From the NCBI GenBank assembly GCA_033855775.1, contig JAWVFT010000132.1:26384-90383 (forward strand): DNA of 64,000 nucleotides, read 5' to 3'. Within the stretch, counting starts at the first letter, position 1; each line of letters opens with the position of its first letter. Both the position numbers and the translations under genes were made by a program. Under the pieces are notes generated by a model. It was not told the DNA's origin. It made no database searches and saw only the letters and a program-made list of their open reading frames with translations. This DNA comes from DASVTR01 sp033855775 (GTDB lineage: Bacteria; Acidobacteriota; Blastocatellia; Pyrinomonadales; Pyrinomonadaceae). Below, in pieces: positions 1-9,634 of this stretch.

Positions 1-228
1 GCGCGGCTCTTTATACTGACGCCGGACTTCGACGTTCGGCCTGAGCTTGAGCCGCGCTTCGTCTCGCGCGACTACGGAGCCAAAAGTCCTTCGCTCTCCG
101 CTTGCTGGACAAAGCGCGCAAGCTGTCCCGTGTCGGCGCGCTTTGCGATTGTGCCGCTCCGCGCGGGCGAAGATGAAGCGGCAGCGTTGAAGAGAATTTT
201 CGAGCGTTTGAAACAGAGCGCGGCTTAA
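1..228 (+). CDS. C-terminal end of a heparinase II/III-like protein (partial)
   Basis: The frame is open from the first base and ends at TAA 226-228, giving 75 residues of a truncated C-terminus. It contains SRDYGAKSPS and ends in a stretch resembling the closing beta-rich domain of heparinase II/III or alginate-lyase-like proteins, which often occur next to asparagine synthases in polysaccharide loci. The catalytic part lies outside the window, so the family call is an inference from the tail and the neighbours. Confidence 0.45.
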   Translation, partial: ARLFILTPDFDVRPELEPRFVSRDYGAKSPSLSACWTKRASCPVSARFAIVPLRAGEDEAAALKRIFERLKQSAA

Positions 229-372
229 GCCAAGCCCGCGTCCGTGAAGGCATGGATTGCAACACCTCTTGAAGTCGCGGATTGCAAATTGAGCGGCGCG
301 GGCCGACAATCCGTTTGGTCGCGCGGCGGCTCTTGCAGCGTCCGTCTGAAATCTAAAATCTGAAAAACTTTT

Positions 373-2304
373 ATGTGCGGCATCTGTGGAGTCTGGGAGT
401 ACGGAGCGAGCGCGGGGCGCGTCGCGGAATCGCTCGTCGAGCGGATGCGCGACGAGATGCAGCATCGCGGGCCGGACGATGCGGGCGCGCTCCTTTTCGA
501 CGGCGAGCGCGGCGGCTTCGGCTTTCGTCGTCTCTCCATCCTCGACCTTTCGCCCGCCGGACACCAACCGATGAGCGGCTGCGACGCGCAAGTCTGGCTC
601 GCCTTCAACGGCGAAGTTTATAACCACGCCGCGTTGCGCGCTGGCCTCGAAGAGCGCGGCCACGTCTATCGTTCGCGCACCGATTCGGAAACCATCCTGC
701 ATCTCTACGAAGAGCGCGGGCTCGACTTCGTGCAAGACCTCGAAGGCGACTACGCCATCGCCATCTGGGACGAAGCGCGCGGGCAGTTGGTTCTCGTGCG
801 CGACCGCATCGGCGTCAAGCCGCTCTACTATTATCACAAAGATGGTCGCTTCATCTTCGCCTCCGAGATTAAAGCGATTCTTCAGCATCCGGCGGTCACG
901 CCCGAAGTTGACGAGCAATCGCTCTATCATTACCTGACCTTCCTGACGACGCCCGCGCCGCAAACGCTCTTCCGCGACATACGCAAACTTCCCGCCGGAC
1001 ATATGCTCACCGTCAAGCGCGACGGCACGGTGAACATCACTCAATACTGGGACGCCCTGCCGCCCGCGCACGTGGACGCGCGCATCAGCGAAGAGGAACA
1101 CAAGGCGGAAATACTGCGGCTGCTGCGCGCTTCGATAACGAAGCGGATGATGTCGGACGTGCCGTTCGGCGTCTTTCTGTCGGGCGGCGTGGATTCGTCT
1201 GCCAACGTCGCTTTGATGTCCGAGCAGATGTCGCGCCCCGTCGAGACTTTCACCGTCGGCTTTCATGATCAGGAGTATTTGAACGAACTCGACTCGGCCC
1301 GTCGCATCGCCGGCGACTTCGGCACGAATCATCATGAAGTGATTATCGGCGAACGAGAGATGCAAGATTTTCTCCCGCAGCTTGTCTTTCATCAAGACGA
1401 GCCGATTGCCGACCCCGTTTGCGTGCCGCTCTACTACGTCTCGAAACTGGCGCGCGACAACGGCACGATTGTCGTGCAGGTCGGCGAGGGCGCGGACGAA
1501 ATTTTCAGCGGCTACGATAACTACGTTCGTCATCTACGCATCTACGAAAAATTCTGGCAACACGCCGAGCGCGTGCCGCCATTGATGCGACGCGCGGCGA
1601 GCGCGCTCACGCGGCCCGCGCTCGAAGCCACCGGCAGAATGCGCGCGGCCATCGAATTGATTCGTCGCTTCGGCGCAAACGAGCCGCTCTTCTGGGGCGC
1701 GACCGTCGTCTACGACGAAACCTTCAAGCCGCGCGTCCTCTCCAGGCGGATGCGCCAACGCTTTCACGGCTCCTCGTCGCTCGAAGCCGTCACTCCGTAT
1801 CTCGAACACATCGAGCGCGAGCGTCCCAACTCCGATTTCCTCGCGCGCATGACTTACCTCGAATTGAAACTGCGACTGCCCGAACTGCTCTTGATGCGCG
1901 TTGACAAAATCACGATGGCGACTTCGGTCGAAGCGCGTGTGCCGTTTCTGGATCATCATCTGGTCGAGTATGCGCTCTCTCTGCCGCGCTCTTTGAAGGT
2001 GGAGGGCGCGAGCGGCAAGCACATCCTCAAACGCGCGCTCGAAGACATACTGCCGCACGACTTGCTCTACAGCCGCAAGCGCGGCTTCGGCGCGCCCATC
2101 CGCGAGTGGTTCCGCAACGGCCTCGGCCATCTCTTCGACTCGCACCTGCTGGCCGGGCCGATGCTCAAGCGCGACTTCTTCGACCAAGCCTTCATCGCGC
2201 GCCTCATCGCGGAGCATCGCAGCGGCGCACAGGATTGGAGCTTTCATCTCTGGTGCCTGCTCAACCTGAGCCTGTGGTACGAACGCTGGATTGAACGCTC
2301 CTGA
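373..2304 (+). CDS. asnB: Asparagine synthase (glutamine-hydrolysing), copy 1
   Basis: This 643-residue protein has the class II glutamine amidotransferase N-terminus MCGICGVWE, with Cys2 as the expected nucleophile after Met removal. The C-terminal synthetase domain carries the pyrophosphate-loop motif SGGVDSS at residues 270-276. The family transfers glutamine-derived ammonia to an AMP-activated carboxylate, making asparagine. Several divergent members sit in exopolysaccharide clusters, where they may amidate uronic acids instead. Two paralogues lie at 9869 and 22650 and are far from identical. No clear Shine-Dalgarno sequence precedes the ATG; an AAATCTGA-type repeat does. The fold call is firm, the substrate is not. 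Confidence 0.93.
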   Translation: MCGICGVWEYGASAGRVAESLVERMRDEMQHRGPDDAGALLFDGERGGFGFRRLSILDLSPAGHQPMSGCDAQVWLAFNGEVYNHAALRAGLEERGHVYRSRTDSETILHLYEERGLDFVQDLEGDYAIAIWDEARGQLVLVRDRIGVKPLYYYHKDGRFIFASEIKAILQHPAVTPEVDEQSLYHYLTFLTTPAPQTLFRDIRKLPAGHMLTVKRDGTVNITQYWDALPPAHVDARISEEEHKAEILRLLRASITKRMMSDVPFGVFLSGGVDSSANVALMSEQMSRPVETFTVGFHDQEYLNELDSARRIAGDFGTNHHEVIIGEREMQDFLPQLVFHQDEPIADPVCVPLYYVSKLARDNGTIVVQVGEGADEIFSGYDNYVRHLRIYEKFWQHAERVPPLMRRAASALTRPALEATGRMRAAIELIRRFGANEPLFWGATVVYDETFKPRVLSRRMRQRFHGSSSLEAVTPYLEHIERERPNSDFLARMTYLELKLRLPELLLMRVDKITMATSVEARVPFLDHHLVEYALSLPRSLKVEGASGKHILKRALEDILPHDLLYSRKRGFGAPIREWFRNGLGHLFDSHLLAGPMLKRDFFDQAFIARLIAEHRSGAQDWSFHLWCLLNLSLWYERWIERS

Positions 2305-2309
2305 GAGCG

Positions 2310-2525
2310 ACGACACGGGGACACGGAGAAGCCGAAACGCGGAGACACGGAGACGCGGGGACCGAGGCGACACGAAGAGACGAAGACCGCGGAGACGTTG
2401 CGACATTGAGACGCGGCAGTAGCGTTGCTGAGAGCAAAGGCAGAGCGTGACTCAACAGACAGATAAAGCGTCAATGGTCGCCGACGGTTCGCCGCGTCGC
2501 CGCGTCTCCGCGTCTCCGCGTCGTT
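2310..2525. repeat. Period-7 GC-rich inverted repeat, CGGAGAC type
   Basis: The left arm (about 2310-2440) is a degenerate run of words such as CGGAGACACGGAGACGCGG. The right arm (about 2485-2525) is the complementary GCGTCTCCGCGTCTCCGCGT. The right arm lies inside the first codons of the flippase gene. The same word family recurs inside rnhB at 58.8 kb. Confidence 0.75.
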
Positions 2526-3814
2526 TTTCCACGTATGTCGCATGGACGTTCGGGGCGCGGCTGTTGATGTTGGTGAACAGCGTGGGCGCGGGCATCATCG
2601 TGGCGCGCTGGCTAGGGGCGGAAGGGTTGGGCGCGCTGGCCGTCATCAACGTGGCGGTAGCGACCGTAGTGCAGCTTGGACAGTTCGGATTGCCTTCGGC
2701 GAATATCTACTTCATCGCGCAGGACAAGCGACGCTATCTCGCTCCGGCGGCGATGAACTCTTTGTTCTTCGCCATAGCCGTTGGCGGCGCGCTGGCGCTT
2801 TCGCTGAGCTTGCTGGCTCACTGGCAGCCGGGCCTGTTCGGCCACGTCTCGCCGCGCTTGATTGGCATCGCCGCCGCCTCGATTCCGTTTCAACTGCTGA
2901 CGCTCTTCGGCCTCAACATCTTTCTCGCCGTCGGGCGCATCGAGCGCTTCAATCAACTGGATGTGCTCGGCCAATCATTCGTGCTCATCAACGCGCTCGT
3001 CGCGCTCCTGTTGCTCGGCTCAGGACTCTGGCTGCTCGTCTCTCTGAACACCGCCGCGACCGTTCTTGTCAGCCTCGTCATCGTCGCTCTCATCGGACGC
3101 CACATCGCGGCGAGCGATGAAACGAAAGCTCGCTTGCGTCCAGACTTCGACTTGTTCAAGCGGATGATGAAGTACGGCCTCAAGTTTCATGTGGCGACGC
3201 TGGCGGGCTTGCTGATTTTTCGCGCTGACTTGCTGTTGGTCAACCACTTTCGCGGCGCGGCTGAGGCGGGCGTTTACAGCGTGGCTTCGCAGGGGGCGAT
3301 GATGTTGATGCTGCTGCCGAGCGTGATTGCGACATTGTTGTTCCCGCGCGTCGCCGCCGAACAGCCACCAGAGCGCGACCAACTGACATGCCGCGCCGCT
3401 CGCTACACGACGCTGTTGATGCTGCTGGTCACGATTGCCGCCGCGCCCGCGAGCTTCGCCTTGCCCTTGCTCTACGGCTCGCCGTTTGCGGACGCGAGCG
3501 CGCAACTCTTGATACTGCTGCCGGGCGTTTGTCTGGTCAGCATCGAATCCGTGCTCGTGCAGTATTTCAGCGCGACGGGATTGCCCGTGGCGATTCCGTT
3601 CTTCTGGCTTATCACGCTCGTCGTCAACGTCTCTCTGACCATCGCGCTCGTGCCTAAGTTCGGGGCGCGCGGCGCGGCCCTCGCTTCGTCCGTCTGCTAC
3701 GCGCTCATCTTCGTGCTCGTCGCCTTCTACTTTCGCGCGCAGACCGGCAACCGCTTCTCCAACATGCTGCTGCTCCGCCGCGAAGAGTGGCGCGCGTTAT
3801 TGAAGACGAGATAA
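2447..3814 (+). CDS. Oligosaccharide flippase, Wzx/MATE-like
   Basis: This 455-residue protein is almost entirely hydrophobic, with about 12 predicted membrane segments and the pattern of polysaccharide-biosynthesis flippases of the MOP superfamily. Such proteins move undecaprenyl-linked repeat units across the inner membrane. The open frame starts at GTG 2447, with an in-frame ATG at 2474. Residues about 14-25 (SPRRRVSASPRR) are encoded by one arm of an intergenic repeat, so the N-terminus looks like captured repeat sequence and the true start is uncertain. The gene ends 5 bp from the converging methyltransferase gene. Confidence 0.88.
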   Translation: MTQQTDKASMVADGSPRRRVSASPRRFSTYVAWTFGARLLMLVNSVGAGIIVARWLGAEGLGALAVINVAVATVVQLGQFGLPSANIYFIAQDKRRYLAPAAMNSLFFAIAVGGALALSLSLLAHWQPGLFGHVSPRLIGIAAASIPFQLLTLFGLNIFLAVGRIERFNQLDVLGQSFVLINALVALLLLGSGLWLLVSLNTAATVLVSLVIVALIGRHIAASDETKARLRPDFDLFKRMMKYGLKFHVATLAGLLIFRADLLLVNHFRGAAEAGVYSVASQGAMMLMLLPSVIATLLFPRVAAEQPPERDQLTCRAARYTTLLMLLVTIAAAPASFALPLLYGSPFADASAQLLILLPGVCLVSIESVLVQYFSATGLPVAIPFFWLITLVVNVSLTIALVPKFGARGAALASSVCYALIFVLVAFYFRAQTGNRFSNMLLLRREEWRALLKTR

Positions 3815-3818
3815 CGAG

Positions 3819-4574
3819 TCATCCTTTGTTGGAACTGTTCCGGCCCGTGGCGATGATGCTCCGGTTGTGCCACCAGACATCGGACGCGCCCTCGCCTATG
3901 ATTCTTAAAAAAATCCCCGCCAGCGAGATGACGGCGGGACGCAAAGAGGCTGCGATTCTGGTCTTGAAGCCGCGCTCGATAACGGGCGTTGATGGAACCA
4001 GCCGAACGTCTTCGAAGACGTTTCTCATCACTTGCGCGAGCGAGTCTCTGGTGAAGCCAGTCTCGTGCGTGAAGTCCATATAGCGTTCGTGCGCGGCGAA
4101 GAGCCAGTCCATATTCGGCACGTCGATGATGACCATGCCGTCCTTCGTCAGAGCCGTTTTAATCTTCTCCAACAGCGGCAGCGTCCCGGCCTTCGGCACG
4201 TGCTCAAGCATCGCTTTGAGGATGATGATGTCGAAGCTTCCGGGCCGCTCGCGGAGATAATCGTCGGCGTCGGCGTAAGCAATCTCGGCTTCGGGGACGA
4301 CCGCCTGGGCCTTTGAAACGTCGTCGGGCGAAAGGTCAACGCCGCGCAGATGCTTGAAGCCGTGGGTCGAAAGAGCCTTCAGTAGATAGCCTTTATTGCA
4401 CGCCACCTCCAACACTTCGACCTTCGTTCTGTCCATGCTCGCGAGCAAAGGGAGATAATTGCTCGCCGCATATTTCTCGAACCATTCGAGCTTCGCCTCG
4501 TCTCCGGCGTCAAGGTAAGCGATATGCGTGGCGTTATAAGTCGAGAACAAGCGGCTGCGATAATCGCTCTCCAT
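3819..4574 (-). CDS. Class I SAM-dependent methyltransferase
   Basis: This 251-residue protein has a Rossmann-type SAM-binding region (VLEVACNKGYLLKAL) and DIIILKAMLEHVP, a typical class I motif 4 region. The start at 4574 is chosen because GAGGAGAAAGCAAA lies directly upstream; a longer reading frame adds 12 residues without such a site. It is the only minus-strand gene in this part of the cluster and converges on the flippase gene. It probably methylates a glycan or lipid-linked sugar, which is inferred from position only. Confidence 0.85.
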   Translation of the reverse strand: MESDYRSRLFSTYNATHIAYLDAGDEAKLEWFEKYAASNYLPLLASMDRTKVEVLEVACNKGYLLKALSTHGFKHLRGVDLSPDDVSKAQAVVPEAEIAYADADDYLRERPGSFDIIILKAMLEHVPKAGTLPLLEKIKTALTKDGMVIIDVPNMDWLFAAHERYMDFTHETGFTRDSLAQVMRNVFEDVRLVPSTPVIERGFKTRIAASLRPAVISLAGIFLRIIGEGASDVWWHNRSIIATGRNSSNKG

Positions 4575-4751
4575 TTTGCTTTCTCCTCTATTGCTCGCTA
4601 GGATACACAAAAAGCTTGAGCAGAGGCGAATAGAGCTTTGCGGGCCGCGCGCTCATCCGTTGGGAGCGGCGGCTGGCCGGAATGTTGGAGAGGATGCGAC
4701 GCCGTGAGTCGCGGCCACACAGAGAGCATGGCGGAAGATGAAGGGCGCGAG

Positions 4752-6443
4752 ATGAAAGTGGCGCTGCTGGCGCTCAATAGCGATGCGCGCGGGGCGCGTG
4801 ACGCGCTCGCCCGTCGTTATCCGCGCGCCGTGTTCATGGAAATCTCGCGCCGCGAGCTTGAGTCTCTGAGCGGCCTGACGGCGCGCTTGAATTTCCTGCG
4901 AGCGTTGCGCCCGGAAGTGTTCGCCGTCTTCACGGAGCGACTGGCGTGGCAGCGCGGACAGACGGCTTTCCTCTTGTTCGGCGCGTTGGCCGGGGCGCGA
5001 CGCTCGATTATCCTCGACGCGCATGGCGGCTTTCGTGATGAAGCGCGCGGAGCCATCATGCTGGCCGCGCCCGCGCGCCTTGGGCGTGAAGCGACAATCA
5101 GCGGTCTGGTCTTCTCGCGCGCAAGACGCCAACTGCGACGGCTCGAACGCGCAGTTGAAAGCGAAGCTCGTCCGAGTCGTCAACCCAAGCGCGCTGGCGT
5201 TAGTAATGAGGCGGGCGTTAGTGACGGGCAGGCGTTGGAGATTGCTTACCTGCGCGCGACGCCGGGGCCGGGAACGCAACTCGGCGGCGCGGCGAGCCAC
5301 ATCAACGGCTTCATCAACGCGGCCTCAAGCTTGGGCGCGCGCGTGACGCTCATCAGCAACGACGAGATTGCGGGCCTCGATGAAACGAGAGCCAGGCTGA
5401 AAATTGTTTGGCCGCGCCCCGTCGGCTCGACGCGCGCGGCCTTTGACCTCTACAACAATCTGCTGTTCACGCGCGGCGCGCTCGGCGAGATTGAAAGAGC
5501 GCGCCCCGATGTTATCTATCAACGCTACAGCCGCTTCACGCTCGCGGGCGTGGAGGCGAGCCGTCGCGCGGGGTTGCCGCTCTTTCTCGAATACAACGGC
5601 TCGGAAGTGTGGGTCGGCAAACATTGGGACAAGGTTGGGATGCTCGGACTGCTCGAACGCTTCGAGCGCGTTAACCTCAAAGCCGCCGCGCGCATCTTCG
5701 TCGTCTCCGAAGTCGAGCAGCGCAACTTGCTCAAAGCCGGAGTCAACGCGGAGAAGATAATCGTCAATCCGAACGGAGTTGACGTGGAACACTTTCGCCC
5801 GCAGATTGGAGGCGAAGAAGCGCGCCGCGAGCTTGGCATTGAGCCGGACGAAACGCTCGTCGGCTTCGTCGGCAGCTTCGGCCCTTGGCATGGCGTGCTG
5901 GCCCTGGCCGAAGCGATTAAGCTGATGCCGCAGGACGCGCGCTCGCGGTTCCTTCTCATCGGCAGCGGTTCCCTGCGTGAGGAAGTCGAAAATACTCTGC
6001 GCGAGGCGGGCGCGATGTCGCGCGTTATCCTGACCGGAGCCGTCGCTCATGAGCGCGTGCCTGCGCTGCTCGACGCTTGCGATGTGCTCGCGTCGCCGCA
6101 CGTTCCGCTCACGGACGGCAGCGAATTTTTCGGCTCGCCGACGAAGCTCTTCGAGTACATGGCGATGGGCAAGGGAATCGTCGCCAGCCGTCTAGGCCAA
6201 ATCGCGGACGTGCTCAAGCACGAAGAGACGGCTCTGCTTGTTGAACCGGGCAACGCGCGGGAGTTGAGCGAAGCTATCCTGCGCCTGACAAAATCGAGCG
6301 ACCTGCGCGAGCGTCTCGGCGCGGCGGCCAGAGCGGAAGCCATCGCTCGCCACACCTGGCAACACAACGCGCGGCGCGTGCTCGACGCTTACAAGGCTTG
6401 GGCCGCCGATGACAAACCGAGGACAGCAGACAGTGAAAGCTGA
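4752..6443 (+). CDS. Glycosyltransferase family 4
   Basis: The C-terminal half has the GT-B fold hallmarks of GT4: NPNGVDVEHF in the linker, GFVGSFGPWHGV at the nucleotide-sugar domain, and the GSPTKLFEYMAMGKG region that contains the nucleotide-binding E-x7-E pattern. The N-terminal half is longer than usual and begins with an unusual segment before the GT domain proper. ATG 4752 (MKVALLALNS) is preferred because AAGGG lies six bases upstream; an in-frame ATG at 4728 and a longer frame from 4638 have poorer sites. The last 35 bp overlap the next methyltransferase, suggesting coupled expression. The sugar donor is unknown. Confidence 0.85.
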   Translation: MKVALLALNSDARGARDALARRYPRAVFMEISRRELESLSGLTARLNFLRALRPEVFAVFTERLAWQRGQTAFLLFGALAGARRSIILDAHGGFRDEARGAIMLAAPARLGREATISGLVFSRARRQLRRLERAVESEARPSRQPKRAGVSNEAGVSDGQALEIAYLRATPGPGTQLGGAASHINGFINAASSLGARVTLISNDEIAGLDETRARLKIVWPRPVGSTRAAFDLYNNLLFTRGALGEIERARPDVIYQRYSRFTLAGVEASRRAGLPLFLEYNGSEVWVGKHWDKVGMLGLLERFERVNLKAAARIFVVSEVEQRNLLKAGVNAEKIIVNPNGVDVEHFRPQIGGEEARRELGIEPDETLVGFVGSFGPWHGVLALAEAIKLMPQDARSRFLLIGSGSLREEVENTLREAGAMSRVILTGAVAHERVPALLDACDVLASPHVPLTDGSEFFGSPTKLFEYMAMGKGIVASRLGQIADVLKHEETALLVEPGNARELSEAILRLTKSSDLRERLGAAARAEAIARHTWQHNARRVLDAYKAWAADDKPRTADSES

Positions 6444-7263
6444 AGAAGAGCGCGCTCCGCTGGTCGAAGAGAAACGGCGCGCGCGCCAGCAATGGACGGG
6501 CGACCCGTGCGGCGCGAAGTATGGCGCGAAGTATGAATTTGCGACGCGCGAATTTTTCGACGAGGTTGAGCGCAATCGTTATCAAGACTACGCGCCGTGG
6601 ATGCCGTCCGTGATGGGCTTCAAAGATTTCGCGGGCGCGCGTCTCATCGAAATCGGTTGCGGCATGGGGACAGACCTCTTGCAGTTTGCGCGCGGCGGAG
6701 CGCATTGCACCGGCGTTGACTTAACCCCGCGCTCCATTGAACTCTCGCGCCTGCACTTCGACCTCTACCAGATGCGCGCTGACTTCGTTCTCACGGACGC
6801 CGAAACTTTGCCCTTCGCGGACGAGAGCTTCGACGTGGTTTATTCCAACGGCGTGCTGCATCACACGCCCCGCACAGCCGCCGCCATACGCGAAGCGCAC
6901 CGCATTCTGCGACCCGGCGGCGTCGCCAAAGTGATGCTCTATCATCGCCGCTCGTTCTACTATTGGAGCGAAATCATCCTGCATCGCGGCCTCCTGCGCG
7001 GCCATTTCCTGCGCGGCCATTCGCCCGCGGAAATCATGAGCCGCTACGTCGAATATTCGGAGCACAACGCGCGCCCGCTCGTCAAAGTTTACAGCCGCAG
7101 GCAGGCGCGCTCGCTCTTCGCGCCCTTCCGCGAAGTCAAAATCGAAGTCGAGCAACTGATGCGCAAAGAACTGCGACTGCTCAACCCGCTCGTCTCCGAC
7201 AACCTGTTTCGCCGCCTCAGTCACACGCTCGGATGGAACGTCATCATCACGGCGACGAAGTAA
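6409..7263 (+). CDS. Class I SAM-dependent methyltransferase
   Basis: The protein has 284 residues with the SAM-binding motif EIGCGMGTD at about residues 81-89, followed by TGVDLTPRSI and VYSNGVLHHTP, a typical methyltransferase 11-type core. The C-terminal third (YHRRSFYYW onward) is shared with the gene at 15928, which has the same order of motifs and a similar length, so the two are paralogues. It overlaps the upstream glycosyltransferase. It could methylate a sugar or a polyprenyl-linked intermediate. A period-7 inverted repeat follows the stop. Confidence 0.88.
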   Translation: MTNRGQQTVKAEEERAPLVEEKRRARQQWTGDPCGAKYGAKYEFATREFFDEVERNRYQDYAPWMPSVMGFKDFAGARLIEIGCGMGTDLLQFARGGAHCTGVDLTPRSIELSRLHFDLYQMRADFVLTDAETLPFADESFDVVYSNGVLHHTPRTAAAIREAHRILRPGGVAKVMLYHRRSFYYWSEIILHRGLLRGHFLRGHSPAEIMSRYVEYSEHNARPLVKVYSRRQARSLFAPFREVKIEVEQLMRKELRLLNPLVSDNLFRRLSHTLGWNVIITATK

Positions 7264-7340
7264 AGCAGTGACGAGTGACGAGTGACGAGCAAGAATAATT
7301 TTCAACTTATCACCTGTCACCCATCACCCATCACTATCTT
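7263..7340. repeat. Period-7 inverted repeat, GTGACGA type
   Basis: Just after the methyltransferase stop, three copies of GTGACGA are followed, after a short AT spacer, by TCACCTGTCACCCATCACCC. The arms are imperfectly complementary and could fold when transcribed, perhaps acting as a terminator. It belongs to the family described at 22.5, 26.9 and 56.4 kb. Confidence 0.7.
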
Positions 7341-7445
7341 CTAAGGCGAGATGTTCTCGCGCCCTTTATCGAACTAAGATAAGATGCACAGGCATCGGAC
7401 GGGTCAGCCGTTCAAAGTTTGAAACCTTCTTGACTTCTACGGAAT

Positions 7446-8015
7446 ATGCTTAAACACAAAGCCACCCTTCTCGCCGTTTGCTGTGCGCTCTTCATCGTTG
7501 CGGTATGCGGCAACCTGCGCAGCGGTAACGCCGTCGCCGAGACAGCTAACATGAGCGCAAGCCGTCTTTCTTCACGATTGGCTCTGCCTCTCGCACAGAG
7601 TTCTCCGCAAACTGTGCGGGTGCGATTGACGGAAGTTGAAACCAACGCCGATGTGGTGGATTGGCCTTCGCCCGGCTCGGAAATTATCATCAGGGCGGGA
7701 GCAACCACTCTCAACAAACAAACCGACGAGAACGGCGTCGTCGTGTTCGACGCGGTTCCATGCGGACAGCAGATTGTCATCACTAGAAAGAGTGAAGTCG
7801 CAGGCGAAGATGGCGTCTTTCATCGAAGGTTGACGTGCGCCAGAAGGCAAGTTGATTTTGGAATTATTGAACGAACATTTGGCGGGAAGTTCACCTTGCG
7901 ACAACGCAAGCTGCAACGCATGGGATTTGACGCCACCAAAAATGTCTGGCGAAACGCAGACGGCAAAATAATTTCCATGCGAACCTTCAATCGCATCATG
8001 GCGCGAAGAAAATAG
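7446..8015 (+). CDS. Exported protein with carboxypeptidase-regulatory-like beta domain
   Basis: The 189-residue protein starts with a signal peptide (KHKATLLAVCCALFIVAV). A beta-sandwich-like stretch follows (VRLTEVETNADVV to TDENGVVVFDAVPCGQQIVI), resembling the regulatory-like or Cna-B-type domains used in many surface proteins. The C-terminus (TLRQRKLQRMGFD to the end) is basic. I do not recognise a named family. It stands alone between glycan genes and its role is unknown. Confidence 0.7.
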   Translation: MLKHKATLLAVCCALFIVAVCGNLRSGNAVAETANMSASRLSSRLALPLAQSSPQTVRVRLTEVETNADVVDWPSPGSEIIIRAGATTLNKQTDENGVVVFDAVPCGQQIVITRKSEVAGEDGVFHRRLTCARRQVDFGIIERTFGGKFTLRQRKLQRMGFDATKNVWRNADGKIISMRTFNRIMARRK

Positions 8016-8284
8016 CGGCGAAGATTTATCATTTCGAAGCCAACGACAAGAGCCTGCCCTGGACTATAAAAGCAAGCTCTTTTCTCATAGCCCGCCATCC
8101 CAAGCTGTTGGATTACGCCTGCGCTCGTAGCTTGCGCTTCAACAGCATAGCTCTTCAAATCAGTCCCGCTTATGTGCTGATTCCTCTCTGCATGTTAGTA
8201 TTCAAAAGTTGTTATTTTTGTATGCCGCTTGTGTAACTCAAGGCGCACAAGCGGAGTTGGAATCAGCGGCGAAAGCTCTCAAAG

Positions 8285-9484
8285 TTGCCAATTTTCTCAG
8301 GAAAATCCATCATCTGTTTCGGCGGCGAGGATTGGTGGTATCACCACCCGCACTCGAAGAATCATTTGATGAAGAGGTTTGCGCGGGCCGGAAATAAGGT
8401 CATCTTCGTCAACTCTATTTCGATGGGGCTGGCGGGGCTGACGAACAAGGATTTGCTGCCGCGCTTGAAGCGCAAGCTGCGCAGCTATGCGAAGCTTGCG
8501 CGTGTGACGCCGGAGGGCATTACGGTCGTGTCGCCGGCGGCGTTACCGTTCTTCGGCAGTCGCGCGGCGCGCTTCGTCAATCGTCGCCTGCTGACGGCGC
8601 AAATCGGCGCGCTGGCGCGGCGGCGCGGGCTGTCGCGTCCTATTCTCTGGATAGCGATTCCGACCGCCGTCGAAATGATTGGACGGTTAGACGAATCGCT
8701 GGTCGTGTATCAAGTCTCAGACAAGTATGACGCGAACACGATGGATCACGCGACCGACCCGCAGACGATTCGACGCCTGCACGAACGCGCGCTCGATGCC
8801 GCCGACATCATTCTTTATTCCGGGCGCAAGCTGTTGGCGGAAGCGACGCGCGGGCGCGAGCGTTCTTACTTGCTGGAACAGGCAGTTGACTTTGAACACT
8901 GGGCGCGGGTAGGCGCGGGCGAGTTGGAAGTGGCGGCGGAAGTCGCGCGTATCAAGCCCCCGCGTCTTGGCTACTTCGGGGCGATTGAGCCCTGGCTGGT
9001 GGATCAGGAATTAATCAAGCGCGCGGCGCGCGAGCGGCCCGCTTGGAACTGGGTCTTCATCGGCAACAAGTCGCGCGGCCTTGAGATAGAAGGTTTGCCG
9101 AACGCGCATTTTCTGCCGCCCGTCGCTTACGATGAGTTGCCGCGTTACGCCGCGGGGTTCGATGTCTGCGTCTTGCCGTGGGAAACTGAACAGTCGTTCA
9201 CTTCCTACGGCTCGGCCATCAAGGTGCGCGAATATCTGGCGACGGGCAAGCCTGTCGTCATCGCCCCGCTGCCCGAATACGAACCGATGAAGGACGTGCT
9301 GCGCATCGCCCGCAGCCGCGACGATTTCCTGCGGCTCGTCGAAGAAGCTCTCGCTGAGCGCGACGACACGGCGGCAGCCCGCGCCCGCCAGTCTTCCGTC
9401 GCAGACGGAACGTGGGACGCCCGCGCCGCTTGGGTCAGCGACTTGATTGAACAAGCTCTGGCGAAGAAGCACGGACACGATTGA
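8285..9484 (+). CDS. Glycosyltransferase, GT-B fold (TuaH-like)
   Basis: The 399-residue frame starts at TTG 8285 and soon reaches GGEDWWYHHPHSKNHLM, a signature seen near the N-terminus of a GT1/GT4-like group that includes teichuronic-acid TuaH-type enzymes. The C-terminal domain has VCVLPWETEQSFTSYGSAIK and VREYLATGKPVV, equivalent to the donor-binding region of GT4 enzymes. Start choice is weak because no good ribosome site is visible. The 270 bp before it (8016-8284) contain no gene that I can support. It probably adds one sugar to the lipid-linked glycan. Confidence 0.78.
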   Translation: MPIFSGKSIICFGGEDWWYHHPHSKNHLMKRFARAGNKVIFVNSISMGLAGLTNKDLLPRLKRKLRSYAKLARVTPEGITVVSPAALPFFGSRAARFVNRRLLTAQIGALARRRGLSRPILWIAIPTAVEMIGRLDESLVVYQVSDKYDANTMDHATDPQTIRRLHERALDAADIILYSGRKLLAEATRGRERSYLLEQAVDFEHWARVGAGELEVAAEVARIKPPRLGYFGAIEPWLVDQELIKRAARERPAWNWVFIGNKSRGLEIEGLPNAHFLPPVAYDELPRYAAGFDVCVLPWETEQSFTSYGSAIKVREYLATGKPVVIAPLPEYEPMKDVLRIARSRDDFLRLVEEALAERDDTAAARARQSSVADGTWDARAAWVSDLIEQALAKKHGHD

Positions 9485-9625
9485 ACGAAGAAGCAGTTTC
9501 ACGCAAAGGATGAAAGACAGAAGGCGCAAAGGGTTGAGTCTCTTCAAAGCCTCTAACTGCTTCTTTGCGAGCTTTGGTTTTTCTTTACCTTTGCGCCTCC
9601 AGCGTGAACTGTCTTTGTGGTTGAG
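9484..9625. repeat. Inverted repeat of CGCAAAGG-type words
   Basis: The arm containing CACGCAAAGG and GGCGCAAAGG is matched about 60 bases later by CCTTTGCGCCTCCAGCGTGA. It fills the gap between the glycosyltransferase and the small membrane gene and resembles the other arm-spacer-arm repeats of this window. Confidence 0.6.
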
Positions 9626-9634
9626 GAATAATCT

